A stretch of 64,000 nt of DNA, taken from positions 97,189,265 through 97,253,264 of the forward strand of contig OW240913.1 in the NCBI GenBank assembly GCA_933207985.1, given 5' to 3'. Shown one piece after another: positions 11,278 to 21,975 of the stretch. Origin of the DNA: Pelobates cultripes. Lineage: Eukaryota > Chordata > Amphibia > Anura > Pelobatidae. The position numbers and the translations under genes are program-made. The notes under the pieces were generated by a model, which did not search any database, was not told the DNA's origin, and saw only the letters and a list, made by a program, of their open reading frames with translations. The stretch's first letter is position 1, and the number at the start of each line of letters is the position of its first letter.

Positions 11278-11404
11278 CAAACACACACTGCATTCACTAT
11301 ATACACATTACATCCACTACACAAACATACACTGCATCCACTACACAAACACACATACTGCATTCACTAATCAAATATTCTCACTGCATCCACTACACAC
11401 ACAT
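11278..11404. repeat. CA-rich minisatellite, right part
   Basis: Continuation of the array at 9183-9704 after the hAT-like insertion, with units such as ACACTGCATTCACTATA and CTGCATCCACTACACA. Confidence 0.85.
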
Positions 11405-12319
11405 ATATTCTTGAAAACATAAAGAATTCTTATTGGCATGTATATTTTCTGCATTTACCTTAAAAAAAAATAAATAAATAAAAAAAATAAATAAATAATA
11501 AATATGTTCAGTTAACAGTAGATTTGTGTATAAAAAGTTTATTTTTTTTAAAATAATAAATTTACAGAATATCGGTATCAGTTAGTTATCGGCTATCGGC
11601 CTGAAAGTTCCCAGATTATTGGTATCGATATCGACTCTAAAAAAATCAAGAATGGAGCTAGTCTTCACGAGTGTATACTTGAAATTCGGTGAAGCATATG
11701 CAAAAAAGAAAACAAGAACAGGACTCCAATGGTGCAGTATATAGGTAAATTGAAATTGTAAGATAGTAATAATCAGTATTACTCACACTTTACAGAGCTA
11801 AAATCCAGCTCTGGTATTGCACGCGTAAAGTGGAATAATTCCCACTCAAGGATATATGAGGTAATACTTGATTGGCAGATATATGGCATGAGTTCAGTGT
11901 TCAATGTTGGTATTGTCCAACCCAGAAGTAAAAGAATAAAATATAGTGCTCTCTGTTTTATGAATAAAAGATTTATAAGAAATATTAAATATTTTACTCA
12001 CATTGTTTGGAGCAGGCTTGTACTGCTCGGTGTAAGCGCATGGGTGGTATAATCCCCACCTGTGGATTCTTTATATTTCTTATAGAGTACTCAGTATTGA
12101 TGTAGTCAGGTAAAAATAAAAGTAATAAAAGAGAATAATATGGCAATAAAATAATTTATGCCAAAATAATTCCTTTATTGTTAAATGGTAAAAAACAGTA
12201 TCTAAAAAGGCTTCTACAAGCAGATAATAAAAAGAACACAACCTGACATACATGGGCTTATATAAGGTACAATAATGCTATTGAAATTTGAATATATAGT
12301 TAATACATTGCTAAACACA
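11405..12319. other. AT-rich stretch with a weak internal similarity
   Basis: Contains an A/T simple patch (11460-11510) and two related blocks near 11776-11850 and 11993-12065 (both with ACTCACA, then a balanced inverted pair, then AATAATTCCCAC or TAATCCCCAC). The blocks resemble terminal regions of retroelements but I could not assign them. Confidence 0.3.
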
Positions 12320-12490
12320 AATACACACCAGTCAAGTCATTAGACTTGCTTTTCCCACAGAAATCTCACTTTAACAGTGCTCTACTGCAAGGGATTCTGG
12401 GTAGGCGTATGCAAATGAGCTCAACAAAGAACCATATTTTTGCCTCAATTTCACTTTATATATGAATTCCTTGGGACATAGGGATGAACG
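12320..12490 (-). repeat. Diverged repeat, inverted copy of 13770-13975
   Basis: The reverse complement shares with 13770-13975 the words TTTGCATATGCC/TTTGCATACGCC, ACCCAGAATCC, TTTCTGTGGGAAAAGCAAGT and GACTTGACTGGTGTG. A third partial copy in plus orientation lies at 13494-13560. The element type is unknown. Confidence 0.6.
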
Positions 12491-12879
12491 TCATGTACAC
12501 ATAACAAATAAGTTCCAAGGTAAGAAAGAGCAAAAAGATTAGAGAAGAGACATCTAGGTGGGGGCTCTCTGCTCCCAGAACTAGACATATATGGTCTTAA
12601 GTGTTGTTTAAGCATCAAGCATTTCCTGAGTCCAAGTTAGCCAATTTTAATATAGGATATCATTATATGACACCTATAAGCTTGAGCCTTGGATTCAAGA
12701 TAAATTCTATCACAAAAACACCCAGTGTTCACCAGCTTTTTTGCTTTTTTTTGAAAGTTATAGGACTGTAAGTACAAGTAGGAAATTGCTGTTTCAAAAT
12801 ATATATATATTTTACATTTTATCAATAGTGACATTGTAACACTGATATCTTTCATACATCTCCGAATCACACCTCACAT

Positions 12880-13490
12880 GTACATATTTTTAAGTAGACA
12901 ACCCAGGGTATTCAATATAGGGTATGTCCAGTCTATTTCAGTAGCCACTTAGTCACAAACACTGGCCAAAGTTAGCATTTATATTTGTTTGTGTGTTAAA
13001 AATGCAAAAAACAATTATGAACGCTAACTTTGGCCAGTGTTTGTGACTAAGTGGCTACTAAAAAAGGCTGAATATACCCCGTTTGCAATACCTTGGTTTG
13101 TCTTCCTTTGCAAATGACATGCCATCATAGGCTAATTCTCATTCCTGGGCTACCAGAAAAAAAAAAAAGGAAAACCAAGCCTTATATTAGACCCTGTAAC
13201 TTTCACAAACACTATAAAACCTGTACATGGGGGGTACTGTTATACTCAGGAGACTTTGCTGAACACAAATATTAGTGTTTCAAAACAGTAAAATGTATCA
13301 CAACAATAATATCATCAGTGAAAGTGCCATTTGTGTGTGAAAAATGCAAAAAACTTTACTTTCACTGACAATATTATCACTGTGATATGTTTTACTTTTT
13401 TGAAACACTAATATTTGTGTTCAGCAAAGTCTATTGAGTAAAACAGTACCCCCATGTACAGGTTTTAGGGTGTCATAGAAAGTTACTTCA
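12880..13490 (+). mobile_element. Internal piece of the multi-hairpin TTAA element
   Basis: It matches about 16490-17110, including two long inverted repeats centred near 13005 and 13340. Arms include CACTGGCCAAAGTTAGC with its complement and AAACACTAATATTTGTGTTC with its complement. Each loop carries AAAAATGCAAAAAAC. Both termini are missing. Confidence 0.75.
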
Positions 13491-13769
13491 AATTTGTGAT
13501 TTCTGTGGGAAAAGCATGTCTTATGGCTTGACTGGTGTGCAGATTTTTTTTAATATTGTATTAACTATCCCCAGACTTCAGGTGGAAGGGGTTTTCAATC
13601 ACTTTTTTTCCCCACCATGACCTTTTTGGTTTTTGCTTCCCAAGCACCACCAAGCCTTAAAAGCAAACCAGTAACCAACCTCATGCTGATGATTTGTGTT
13701 AACAATGAAACAGCTGTCCATGGGTGGTTCACTGGCTTTGCATCTTTTCTTAAGTTGTGTTTCAAAGCT

Positions 13770-13975
13770 GTTGTATACAGCAAACACAGACACAAAGGAA
13801 TCCATGTTTAAAATGTAATGAGGCAAAAATCTAATTCTTTGTTAAACTAATTTGCATATGCCCACCCAGAATCCTTTGCGGTAGTAACATCACTGCAAAC
13901 TTGTGATTTCTGTGGGAAAAGCAAGTCTTATGGCTTGACTGGTGTGCAGATGTTTGTTTAACATTGTATTAAATA
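13770..13975 (+). repeat. Diverged repeat pair member
   Basis: Plus-strand partner of 12320-12490. The pair flanks the hairpin-rich block, so together they form a loose ~1.6 kb inverted structure, perhaps because the hairpin element inserted into an older repeat. Confidence 0.55.
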
Positions 13976-13986
13976 CCTATCTATCT

Positions 13987-14040
13987 ATTGAAAAATAATA
14001 TATATATATATATTTCATTTATATATATATATATATAAAT
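13987..14040. repeat. TA microsatellite patch
   Basis: AT-dinucleotide runs interrupted by TTTCATT. No other content. Confidence 0.8.
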
Positions 14041-14180
14041 TGGTAAATAGGGCTGCACTCACGGTATTCAAACAAAAGTTCTAATTTATTCAGTAAATAT
14101 ATGGTCGTAAACGATCAACATTTCAGTCCCACGTCCGGGACTTTCATTAAGAACAAAAAGTGAACAGTCAGTTCTTAAAT
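14041..14180 (-). mobile_element. PLE terminal-region fragment with degenerate hammerhead motif
   Basis: On the minus strand, TTAATGA (core-like), a 6-bp stem AGTCCC/GGGACT (14137-14142 with 14125-14130) and GAAA (14121-14124) follow in the order of a hammerhead. This arrangement is known from the terminal pLTRs of Penelope-like elements. The core TTAATGA departs from CTGANGA and stem I pairs poorly, so the motif is probably dead. Confidence 0.4.
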
Positions 14181-14214
14181 TCCATGTGTTGGAAGCTGAC
14201 AAATTTGGAGAAAA

Positions 14215-14755
14215 AAAAAAGGATTTGCGTGACATTGACAATGGTCAAAATAGTGATGGCTAGATGACTGGGTTAGAACATTTCCAAAACAGCAAGTCTT
14301 GTGGGATGTTCCTGGTATGAAGTGATTAGTAGCTAGCAAAAGTGGTGCAAGGAAGGACAACCAGTAAACCAGCATTAGATTCATGGGTGGCCAAGGCTCA
14401 TTGATGCACTTGGAGTGGAGGCTAGTACATCGGTCCGATCAAACAAAAGAGCTACTGTAGCTCAAGTTGCTGAAAAAAGTATTGGCCATGACAGAAAGAT
14501 GTCAGAAAACAAAGAGCATCACATTTACTGAGTGTGTAGCCACATGTAGGGCCCATAATGACCCCTGTCTACCTTCTAAACCACTTTCAATGGGGATGTT
14601 AGCATCAGAACTGTACCATGGAGCAATGAACGAAGGTTCCCTGGTCTGATGAATCACATTTTTTTAGATCAGGTGGAAGGCCTTGTGTGAGTGCATAGTT
14701 TGCTTGGGGAGAAGATGGCAGAAGGATGCACAAAGGGAAGAAGCAAGTTGATGGT
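14215..14755 (+). pseudogene. Tc1-like transposase, 5' half
   Basis: The sequence parallels 59500-60030 along its length, with shared words GGTCAAAATAGTGATGG, GCTACTGTAGCTCA and GGCCATGA. Translated pieces match the N-terminal helix-turn-helix region and the block around the first catalytic Asp (WSDESHFF near 14645) of Tc1/mariner transposases. There are many stops and frameshifts. It ends at about 14755 without the second half of the DDE domain. Confidence 0.7.
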
Positions 14756-15973
14756 GTTCAAGATGATGGTGTTCCATGATGGCAGAATAGAGTCATTACA
14801 AGTCTGAAATAAAATCCCCTTTTAAAACAATGGTATGTCGACTTTAAAACAGTGGCAAACCCAAACCAGGGGGGGAAACAGTATGAATGCTCCCATGTAC
14901 CTCCCTCCCACCCCTCCAAAACAGAACCGTTTTCCAGGCCACGGCCCATAGACAGTGGATTATATTTTCTTTGTAAGCACCGATTTTTGGTGTGCTCATA
15001 GACCCAGGCACTTTTTTTTGTGCTTTTTGAAAGATGCAGAAATAAAGAATGGAGTGCTGAAAGAAAAAGATTCTCCTGAAAAGAAAAAGACTGGTGCATC
15101 GAGGCAGATGGTTTGAAACTTATGAACATAATTTGAATTTGTATGGCTTCGCAGGAGAAAAATAAATTCAAATGGAAATTCACTCCATTACATTGATGGG
15201 AAGTATTAGCCTGAGCAGTTTTGGTTGACTGTACAAAGCCTATCACAGCCACATTTTGCTTGTATGAATTGGAATGGCTAAGGAGGAGTGTAATCTCGGG
15301 CTCTGGGCTGCCAAAGACTCTCACACACTGTTATACCAATCAAAAATGGTTTAACACTGAATAGAGGGACAATGCCAGATGACTCCAAGCACCATAACCA
15401 CTGCAATAAATGAAGTTGTTATAGCTCCTAGCCCTAGAGTATTCCTTTGACATGAGTATACACATTATAGAGAGTGTTCAAATGTTAGTGTGTATTTGGT
15501 ACAATTGAATTTGTGTCTTATATTATATGTAGAACAAACATTTGTGTTAACTCAAAATATAAATTTAAATAAAATGCAACATTATGCTTAAATGTTTTTA
15601 TTTCAAAGCTAATTATAATTTACAGATGTGAATGCAACCTGTAACCTTGAAGGAACATTCCTGCTGCATACACTTAATACAACGGAATAATACATGAATA
15701 ATAAAGTAATAAAGGAAATGATAACAATGTTGGATTTGTAAATTGTATATGCATTGTAACCTCAATAATCATAACTACATAGTTACATGTCGTTATATAA
15801 GATCTCCTCTCATTCCCTGCTTTGCTTCTATTTCTGTATAAAGTCACGTTTTCTACTTTAGTTTCAATACATTTATTTTTTAAACACAGTATTTAAAACC
15901 GTTTCAGTATTACTCTACTGAAGAATAATTGTCTGTTATCCAACCATATGTAAAATTCCATGTTTTTTTTTTT
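14756..15973. other. Unassigned stretch with MITE traces
   Basis: No confident gene. A 188-codon minus-strand frame (15324-14758) has no recognised domain and no coding signature. 15350-15450 resembles the right end of a TTAA MITE (AATGAAGTTGTTAT, cf. 3223-3236). Confidence 0.35.
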
Positions 15974-16385
15974 TTAACCCCTTAAGGACGGAGCCAAATG
16001 TACACATTGTGAACAAAACAAAATGTAAACAAAACCTGGCATTTGCGCTACATGTCTGTCCAACCGTAATTCACCTCTTTCATATTAAATGCACCCACCC
16101 TTATTATATATATCATTTTATTCAGGGGAAACAGGGCTTTCATTTAATATCAAATATTTAGCTATGAAACATAATTTAATATGAAAAAAATGGGAGAAAA
16201 TACGTTTTTTTGGGGATTTTTTTTAGTTCTACATGACATTTTAACGGTCAGTGTCATAATACTGTTTGCTTTTACTGCAATAAAACACACATATTTATAT
16301 TCAGTAAAGTCTCACGTGTAAGACAGTACCCCCTATGTACAGGTTTTATGGCGTTTTGGGAAGTTACAGGGTCAAATATAGCACG

Positions 16386-16795
16386 CTACATTTGAAATTG
16401 AAATTTGCCAGATTGGTTACATTGCCTTTGAGACTGTATAGTAGCCCAGGAATGAAATTTACACCCACAATGGCATACCATTTGCAATAGTAGACAACCC
16501 AAGGTATTGCAAATGGGGTATGTCCAGTCTTTTTTAGTAGCCATTTGGTCACAAACACTGGCCAAAGTTAGCGTTAGTATTTGTTTGTGTGTGAAAAATG
16601 CAAAAATGCCAATTTTGGCCAGTGTTTGTGACTAAGTGGCTACTAAAAAAGACTGGACATACCCCGTTTGCAATACCTTGGGTTGTCTACTACTGCAAAT
16701 GGTATGCCATCATAGGGGTAATTTTCATTCTTGGGCTACCATAGGGTCTCAAAGGCAACGTAACCAATATGGCAAATTTTAATGTGAAAAAAATG
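16386..16795. repeat. Long hairpin 1 of the TTAA element
   Basis: The left arm (about 16386-16575) contains GGTATGTCCAGTC and CACTGGCCAAAGTTAGC. The right arm (about 16608-16795) carries their reverse complements with a few mismatches. The loop contains TGTGTGAAAAATGCAAAAA. Confidence 0.8.
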
Positions 16796-16829
16796 AAACA
16801 CAAGCCTTATATTTGACGCTGTAACTTTT

Positions 16830-17110
16830 GAAAACACCATAAAACCTGTACATGAGGGGTACTGTTGTACTCGGAAGACTTCGCTGAACACAAATATTTG
16901 TGTTTTAAAACAGTAAAAAGTATCGCAGCAATAATATCGTCCGTGTAAGTGCTGTTTGTGCGTGAAAAATGCAAAAAACGTCACTTTTACTGGCGATATC
17001 ATCGTTGTAATACATTTTACTGTTTTGAAACACTAATATTTGTGTTCAGCGAAGTCTCCCGCGTAGAACAGTACCCCCCATGTACAGGTTTTATGGTGTC
17101 TCAGAAAGTT
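16830..17110. repeat. Long hairpin 2 of the TTAA element
   Basis: Arms run from CATAAAACCTGTACATG to CATGTACAGGTTTTATGG, with CTGAACACAAATATT and AATATTTGTGTTCAG inside. The loop again contains TGTGCGTGAAAAATGCAAAA, as in hairpin 1. Confidence 0.8.
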
Positions 17111-18011
17111 ATAGGGTTAAATATAGTGCTAGCAAATTAAATTCCCTTTACTTTCGGCATGGGTTGTCAGGCAGGTCCCGCTAATTGTAATTAATTAAGA
17201 TACCTAATTATGTAAAAATATTACATAAATATATATGTAGAATTAATATATGCATATATATACGTATGTGAATCTATGTATATATCTATATAATTTTTTT
17301 AAAAATATTTTTATTTATATATAGGTATATATATATGATATATACCGTGATATATTTATGTATATAGATATAGGCTCGCTCTAATGTATTTATATATATA
17401 GAGTATATATATATATATATATATATATAAATATCACAATACAGTTAGAACGAAATAACACACATCTATATATTTTTTAATTATTTATTTTTAATTATTT
17501 TTAATTTTTATTTTTTAACGTATTTTCATATTTTTTATATTATATATAAATATATATATAACAATAATTATATATATATTTAATCAGTATCAGTCTACAT
17601 GTAATTTGATATTAATATATATATATAATTATATATATATTAATAGTAAAATACACCTAGACGGTGTATGTGTGTGTATGTATATGTGTATATATATACT
17701 TAGATCATATATATATAATATATACATATGATCTAAGTATATATAATTATTTTTTTTTACACCATTAACTTATTTTAATTTTATTTTCAGCTAGCAGGGG
17801 GACCACCTGTAATTACAGGCAGCCCCCTGCCGGCAATACAGAAGCCAGCTATACCCGGCCATGTGATTGTGGGGTCCTCGCTAGGACCCCACTCTCACAT
17901 GGCCGGGGGGCTTCAACGAGGACGGATGTGCCGCGGGGGGCTCCCTCAAAGTCCCTCTCAATCGCGAATCGCCGGCGTGGGACCGCCGGCGACCGGGTAA
18001 GTTAACAAAAA

Positions 18012-18083
18012 CCGGAGGGCGTACAATTACGCCCGGCGGCGTTTAGAGCCGCCTATTAGAGGGCGTAATTGTACGTCCTCCGG
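18012..18083. repeat. Terminal hairpin of the TTAA element
   Basis: CGGAGGGCGTACAATTACGC is followed by a short GC-rich loop and GCGTAATTGTACGTCCTCCG, one mismatch in about 22 bp. It lies directly inside the right terminus. Confidence 0.8.
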
Positions 18084-18097
18084 TTTTAAGGGGTTAA

Positions 18098-19539
18098 ATA
18101 TCTGCATGGTGACCTTGTTTATTACTTTATTCACATCATTCTATTAAAATGTAAATTTCTTAACATTAGCAAAAATAATTTCTCAATTGGCTAGATAATG
18201 ATTGGCCTAACATCTTTTATGGAATAAAATGTGACTTCAATGAAATATCATCTTAAAGGGCACCTATCAAAGCAAAAAGATATGGACTAACATGTCATCT
18301 TTGTATTTTGCTAACCAAATAAATATCAAATGCACTGTAAGGCCATCAACATGGTATATACAAGCAGTTGTTCATGCTGCTATCCTAACCTCAAATAATG
18401 CATCTTTTGAGGTAGCTTTTATAACTCATAATGTAAACTGATTGGGTTTGCCTTTCATTGGGAAGGATAACTGAGCATATAGACACATCATCCTTTCCTT
18501 AATATCACCTTAGAAGTAGATAAGGTAATCTTCTATTAAGCAAGTATGGCTCTACAATGTTCATCTGGCAATGCTTTTTTAACTAAATCAGTACATTCAG
18601 AGGTTTTTTTCTTCTTACATTTCATAGTACTTTATTTTTATTTTTACATGAGGGCAGCTGCTTCCCTGTGCTGCTATCTGTAAACCTCCTCATTTCACTG
18701 TTCTTACTCATGGACTCCAAGCATTCAGAAGGCTTAGCTCCAGTGCTGTTCATCTCAGGCAGTATAATGAGTCTCCAGGTGCTGGACAATGCTTTAACTG
18801 TTTGTTACCTGGCTTTATGTTTATAAAGCCACATATGCATTGGAGAACCAGAAGCTTTCCATACAAGATACATTATGGGTGAAAGCATTTCAGAAGTACA
18901 ATTCTCCTTACACATGTATAAATATGATATTATAGATATTCTTCTCTTAAATCAGTCATTCATATATTCCAGTGACATGCATTACAGCACTGACTGGTGC
19001 TGCTGGGATGTACACAAAAGCACTTCTGCCAGGATTCATGGAGCAGCTGGTCATGGTATGATATGTTGTGCTTTTTTGCACATCATTTAATATTTGGCCA
19101 AGTTGATCATTATTATAACACTTTTGGGACTTATATTGGACATTTTGATTTGTTTTCTATCATTTTTGCTATTATAGCATTTGTTATTGTTATTTATAGC
19201 TCTGATATATACACAGTGATCTAAAAGTGTTTTGTCAACTTAGTTTTATGCTATAGTGTGTTCATTCATGGTCACTCTTTGAACCGTTGAGCTTACTTTT
19301 TTAAAATTTTATTCTTATTGTTATTTATATAAAATATATATAATATTATTAATAAAAAATATTTCCTATAGGCATTTGTAATGACTCTGAAGCCATTACT
19401 AGTAGTGCAGTTTACTAAAAATTGCAACATAATATAAAACTAATGAATGCATTTGAGCATATTGCCCATGTACAGTGAACACAGCTTAATCATATATTTC
19501 TAAAATAAAGGTATTTAAAACTGCTATAGCAATATTTAT
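18098..19539. other. AT-rich stretch, no gene seen
   Basis: No conserved protein fragment. A TTAAAGGGCACC at 18254 looks like a TTAA MITE end without a partner. Two overlapping short frames near 18875-19224 have no recognised domain. Confidence 0.4.
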
Positions 19540-20531
19540 CCGAAGGTTGCATATCCCTGCTATAACATATTGCTAGCCTGTAGAGGAATATACAAGAAAT
19601 GAAGGAAAATAAGGAAATGAGGGAAAAATACTCCTCTACCTAGAGAGGAGGCTAGTTCCATCAAGACCAGTACCCCTTTAACAGCAGAGCAAATGTAAGA
19701 TTGCAGAAAAACTATGTCACAGAAAAATAAGAAAATAATAAAGTTTTATTAGAGATTAAAAACGTGAAAAAAACTCATCAAAACCTATCTACATACATAT
19801 ACTAAACTGCTTAGCTTTAAAATATATAAAGCTAAATGTAAAAGATATGGAGCTAATCTGCTCATACAGAGCGCAACAAAGTTACAATAAATTCAATGAG
19901 ATACCTAATATGTGACTTATTCTAGTGAAGAGTGATATATTGAAAAGAGTTGCAATATAGATAGTGAAGCAACAATAGATCCAAAAAAATATATCTAGCA
20001 GTCACACCATAGTATCAGCTATTATATTGAACCCCCATGAATCAAGTAAAATGAAATTATATGCAAATGGGGGAACAATATTCCCTCTATATCTACTGAT
20101 ATTAATAACCAATATCCTACAGAGTCCAATCAAGCTAGCTGAATAACAAAAATCTAATTGTAAAGTGCTTAATCAGAGCTCAATAAGATAAGTAAATCGA
20201 AAGGACAGGGAGATAAAGATAATTGAAATAAAGAAAGAAGTAGTATAGAGAGAATATATGCTCACAGCTAATTATAGCTTTAAAAGAGAGGACTCAGCCG
20301 GCAAAAGAGTCCCTCAATAAAGAGCAACATGTAGAAAATCTAGCTGGTACTAAAACAGTATGTAGAGATGGTGAAACCCACAACCCGACGGGCGTTTCAA
20401 CGATATAAGTTGCTTTTTTCAAGGGCACGAGCAAACAGTGTGCATGTACCCCCTCTCTCCTTTTATACAACTGGCGCCATGTCCTATAGCCAATAGGATG
20501 TGCCTAATGCCGACCGCCAATAGAATTCAGC
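19540..20531 (-). repeat. Left arm of a ~1-kb inverted repeat (PLE terminal region)
   Basis: Collinear with the reverse complement of 21837-22825, with scattered differences. It starts CCGAAGGTTGCATATCCCTG, which is the tip of the hAT MITE seen whole at 22806, and ends in GCCGACCGCCAATAGAATTC. As it lies downstream of the minus-strand PLE frame, it is read as the 3' pseudo-LTR. Confidence 0.85.
20383..20426 (-). ncRNA. Degenerate hammerhead-like motif, left arm
   Basis: On the minus strand CCC, CTTGAAAAAAG, AACTTATATCGTT, GAAAC, GCCCGTC and GGG occur in hammerhead order; CCC/GGG could close stem I. The 5' core departs from CTGANGA, so activity is doubtful. Hammerheads are established in PLE terminal repeats. 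Confidence 0.35.
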
Positions 20532-21107
20532 GGTGGGAGGTCTCAAGGACCGGTGGGAAGCAAGGTCCGAGTAAGTAAGAGTGATGTATCAGGACGCACA
20601 TAAAACTGTGTTAACGTGCATACAAATGACCGCACATGCACTCAGCACAATATCATTATATGTGCAAAGGCATTAAATAAATATTATGCAGACATTGTAT
20701 CAGTATAAAAGCATCCACATCAACTTCACCAGACACCCCCTATAGGGGTGTGGAAACAAATTATCAGTATGTAAAACACTGTAACTCAGCATGATCACAC
20801 ATTATTAAAGGTATACCCATCCAGATCATATGTGCTAGAGTTACTCATAATTTATAGAGTAATAGACCTATAGATTGGAAAATCTTTTCAGAAGAAGAGA
20901 TAAAGAGGAGGAGGGGGAGAAGAAAACACAATCTAGATAGTGAATAAAAATAATTGGAAATATAATAGTTAGAAAAAAGAGAGAAAAATGTGAGTGGTAT
21001 CAATCATAAATGAACATAATTATGGATCATTATGGGTCCAATATCGAGAGAAATAGAAAACATATTATATATCAAAAGTATCATTTATCAACAATATCTA
21101 AATTTAT

Positions 21108-21307
21108 CAGACAATGAAATTGCCCCACTAGATTAGATGAATGGAGCAAAGAATAACCCCTCATTGAAACCTAAGGGTTAAAATGTCCTAAGCTAATAGA
21201 TCCATCTTGGTTATCAGACAATGAAATTGCTCCAATGAATTAGATGAATGGGGCAAAGGAAACCTCTCATTGAGACCTAAAGGTTGAAGTCTCCTAAGTC
21301 TATAAAT
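21108..21307 (-). repeat. ~100-bp tandem duplication in PLE C-terminus
   Basis: Two copies start ATCAGACAATGAAATTGC at 21108 and about 21208 and end near ATCCATCTTG. The duplicated segment spans the 3' end of the PLE frame and its stop. Confidence 0.8.
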
Positions 21308-21414
21308 CCATCTTGACTCCCTCTGTCTTAGTAGTCGGTCATGCCTTGGATGTCTCTTAACAAGTTCCAAGCCACAGAACTTCAAGTTACTAGGATCACC
21401 CTGATGGTATTCCC

Positions 21415-21495
<81 letters not shown>

Positions 21496-21975
21496 CAGTT
21501 GTTACACTATATTTCTCTTGAAGAGAATGCCTAGAAGCACAAATGAACCAGCTACTAGGGATGTCTCAAGGCGATTCTTAGGGGACCTTTCATGTTCCAT
21601 GATTCTTTCTTTAAAGGCTCTAAATGTCTTACCCACGTATTTTTGTCCACAAGAGCAAGACCGTAAATAAACCAGGCCCTTTGTAATACAATTAAAAAGG
21701 TTTTTAATCTTAATTAAGCCCTGGCCTACACTGTCACTCACTGTCTTGGATTCTTTGGAGATATATCTGCAGGCTACACACCTGCCACAGCCATAAGAGC
21801 CACAAGGTGGATTACCCAACCAAGTAGTTTTTGGATGAATTCTATTGGCGGTCGGCATTAGGCACATCCTATTGGCTATAGGACATGGCGCCAGTTGTAT
21901 AAAAGGAGAGAGGGGGTACATGCACACTGTTTGCTCGTGCCCTTGAAAAAGGCGACTTATATCGTTGAAACGCAC
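21190..21975 (-). pseudogene. Penelope-like element, GIY-YIG endonuclease and C-terminus
   Basis: Read leftwards on the minus strand, a frame opening in the right arm passes through CGSYGCGRCVACRYI (Cys-rich linker), VYLRSCSCGQKYVGKTFRAF (GIY-YIG core, here VYL...YVG) and RIMEHERSPKNR. After a TA microsatellite expansion (21420-21494) it continues with FCGLELVKRHPRHDRLLRQR and WIYRLRRLQPLGLNER, the conserved end of PLE proteins. The family combines a telomerase-like reverse transcriptase with this endonuclease; here the RT is missing, so this is a 5'-truncated copy. Inverted pLTR-like arms lie on both sides. It is non-functional. Confidence 0.85.
21420..21494. repeat. TA microsatellite inside the PLE frame
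   Basis: About 75 bases of nearly pure TA, splitting the PLE C-terminal frame. A 70-base segment on its right side recurs with a shorter TA run at 24901-24998. Confidence 0.95.

Larger units (their letters stand above)
15974..18097 (+). mobile_element. TTAA-flanked multi-hairpin transposable element
   Basis: The ends are TTAACCCCTTAAGGAC (15974) and AAGGGGTTAA (to 18097), inverted and bounded by TTAA. No coding region is seen. The left half is built of two long hairpins (16386-16795 and 16830-17110); the middle (17200-17760) is AT-rich; the right 330 bp is GC-rich and ends in a third hairpin (18012-18083). Related copies are at 4015-4640 and 12880-13490. A 79-bp element with the same terminal words is at 30783-30861. 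TTAA targets suggest piggyBac-type mobilisation, which is inference. Confidence 0.8.

Noticed and set aside
14758..15324. 188-codon minus-strand frame
   Set aside because: No recognised domain, signal peptide or neighbours that support a gene; the region is surrounded by mobile-element debris.
21341..21670. 109-codon plus-strand frame
   Set aside because: Half of it is poly Ile-Tyr from a TA microsatellite and the rest is antisense to the PLE frame.
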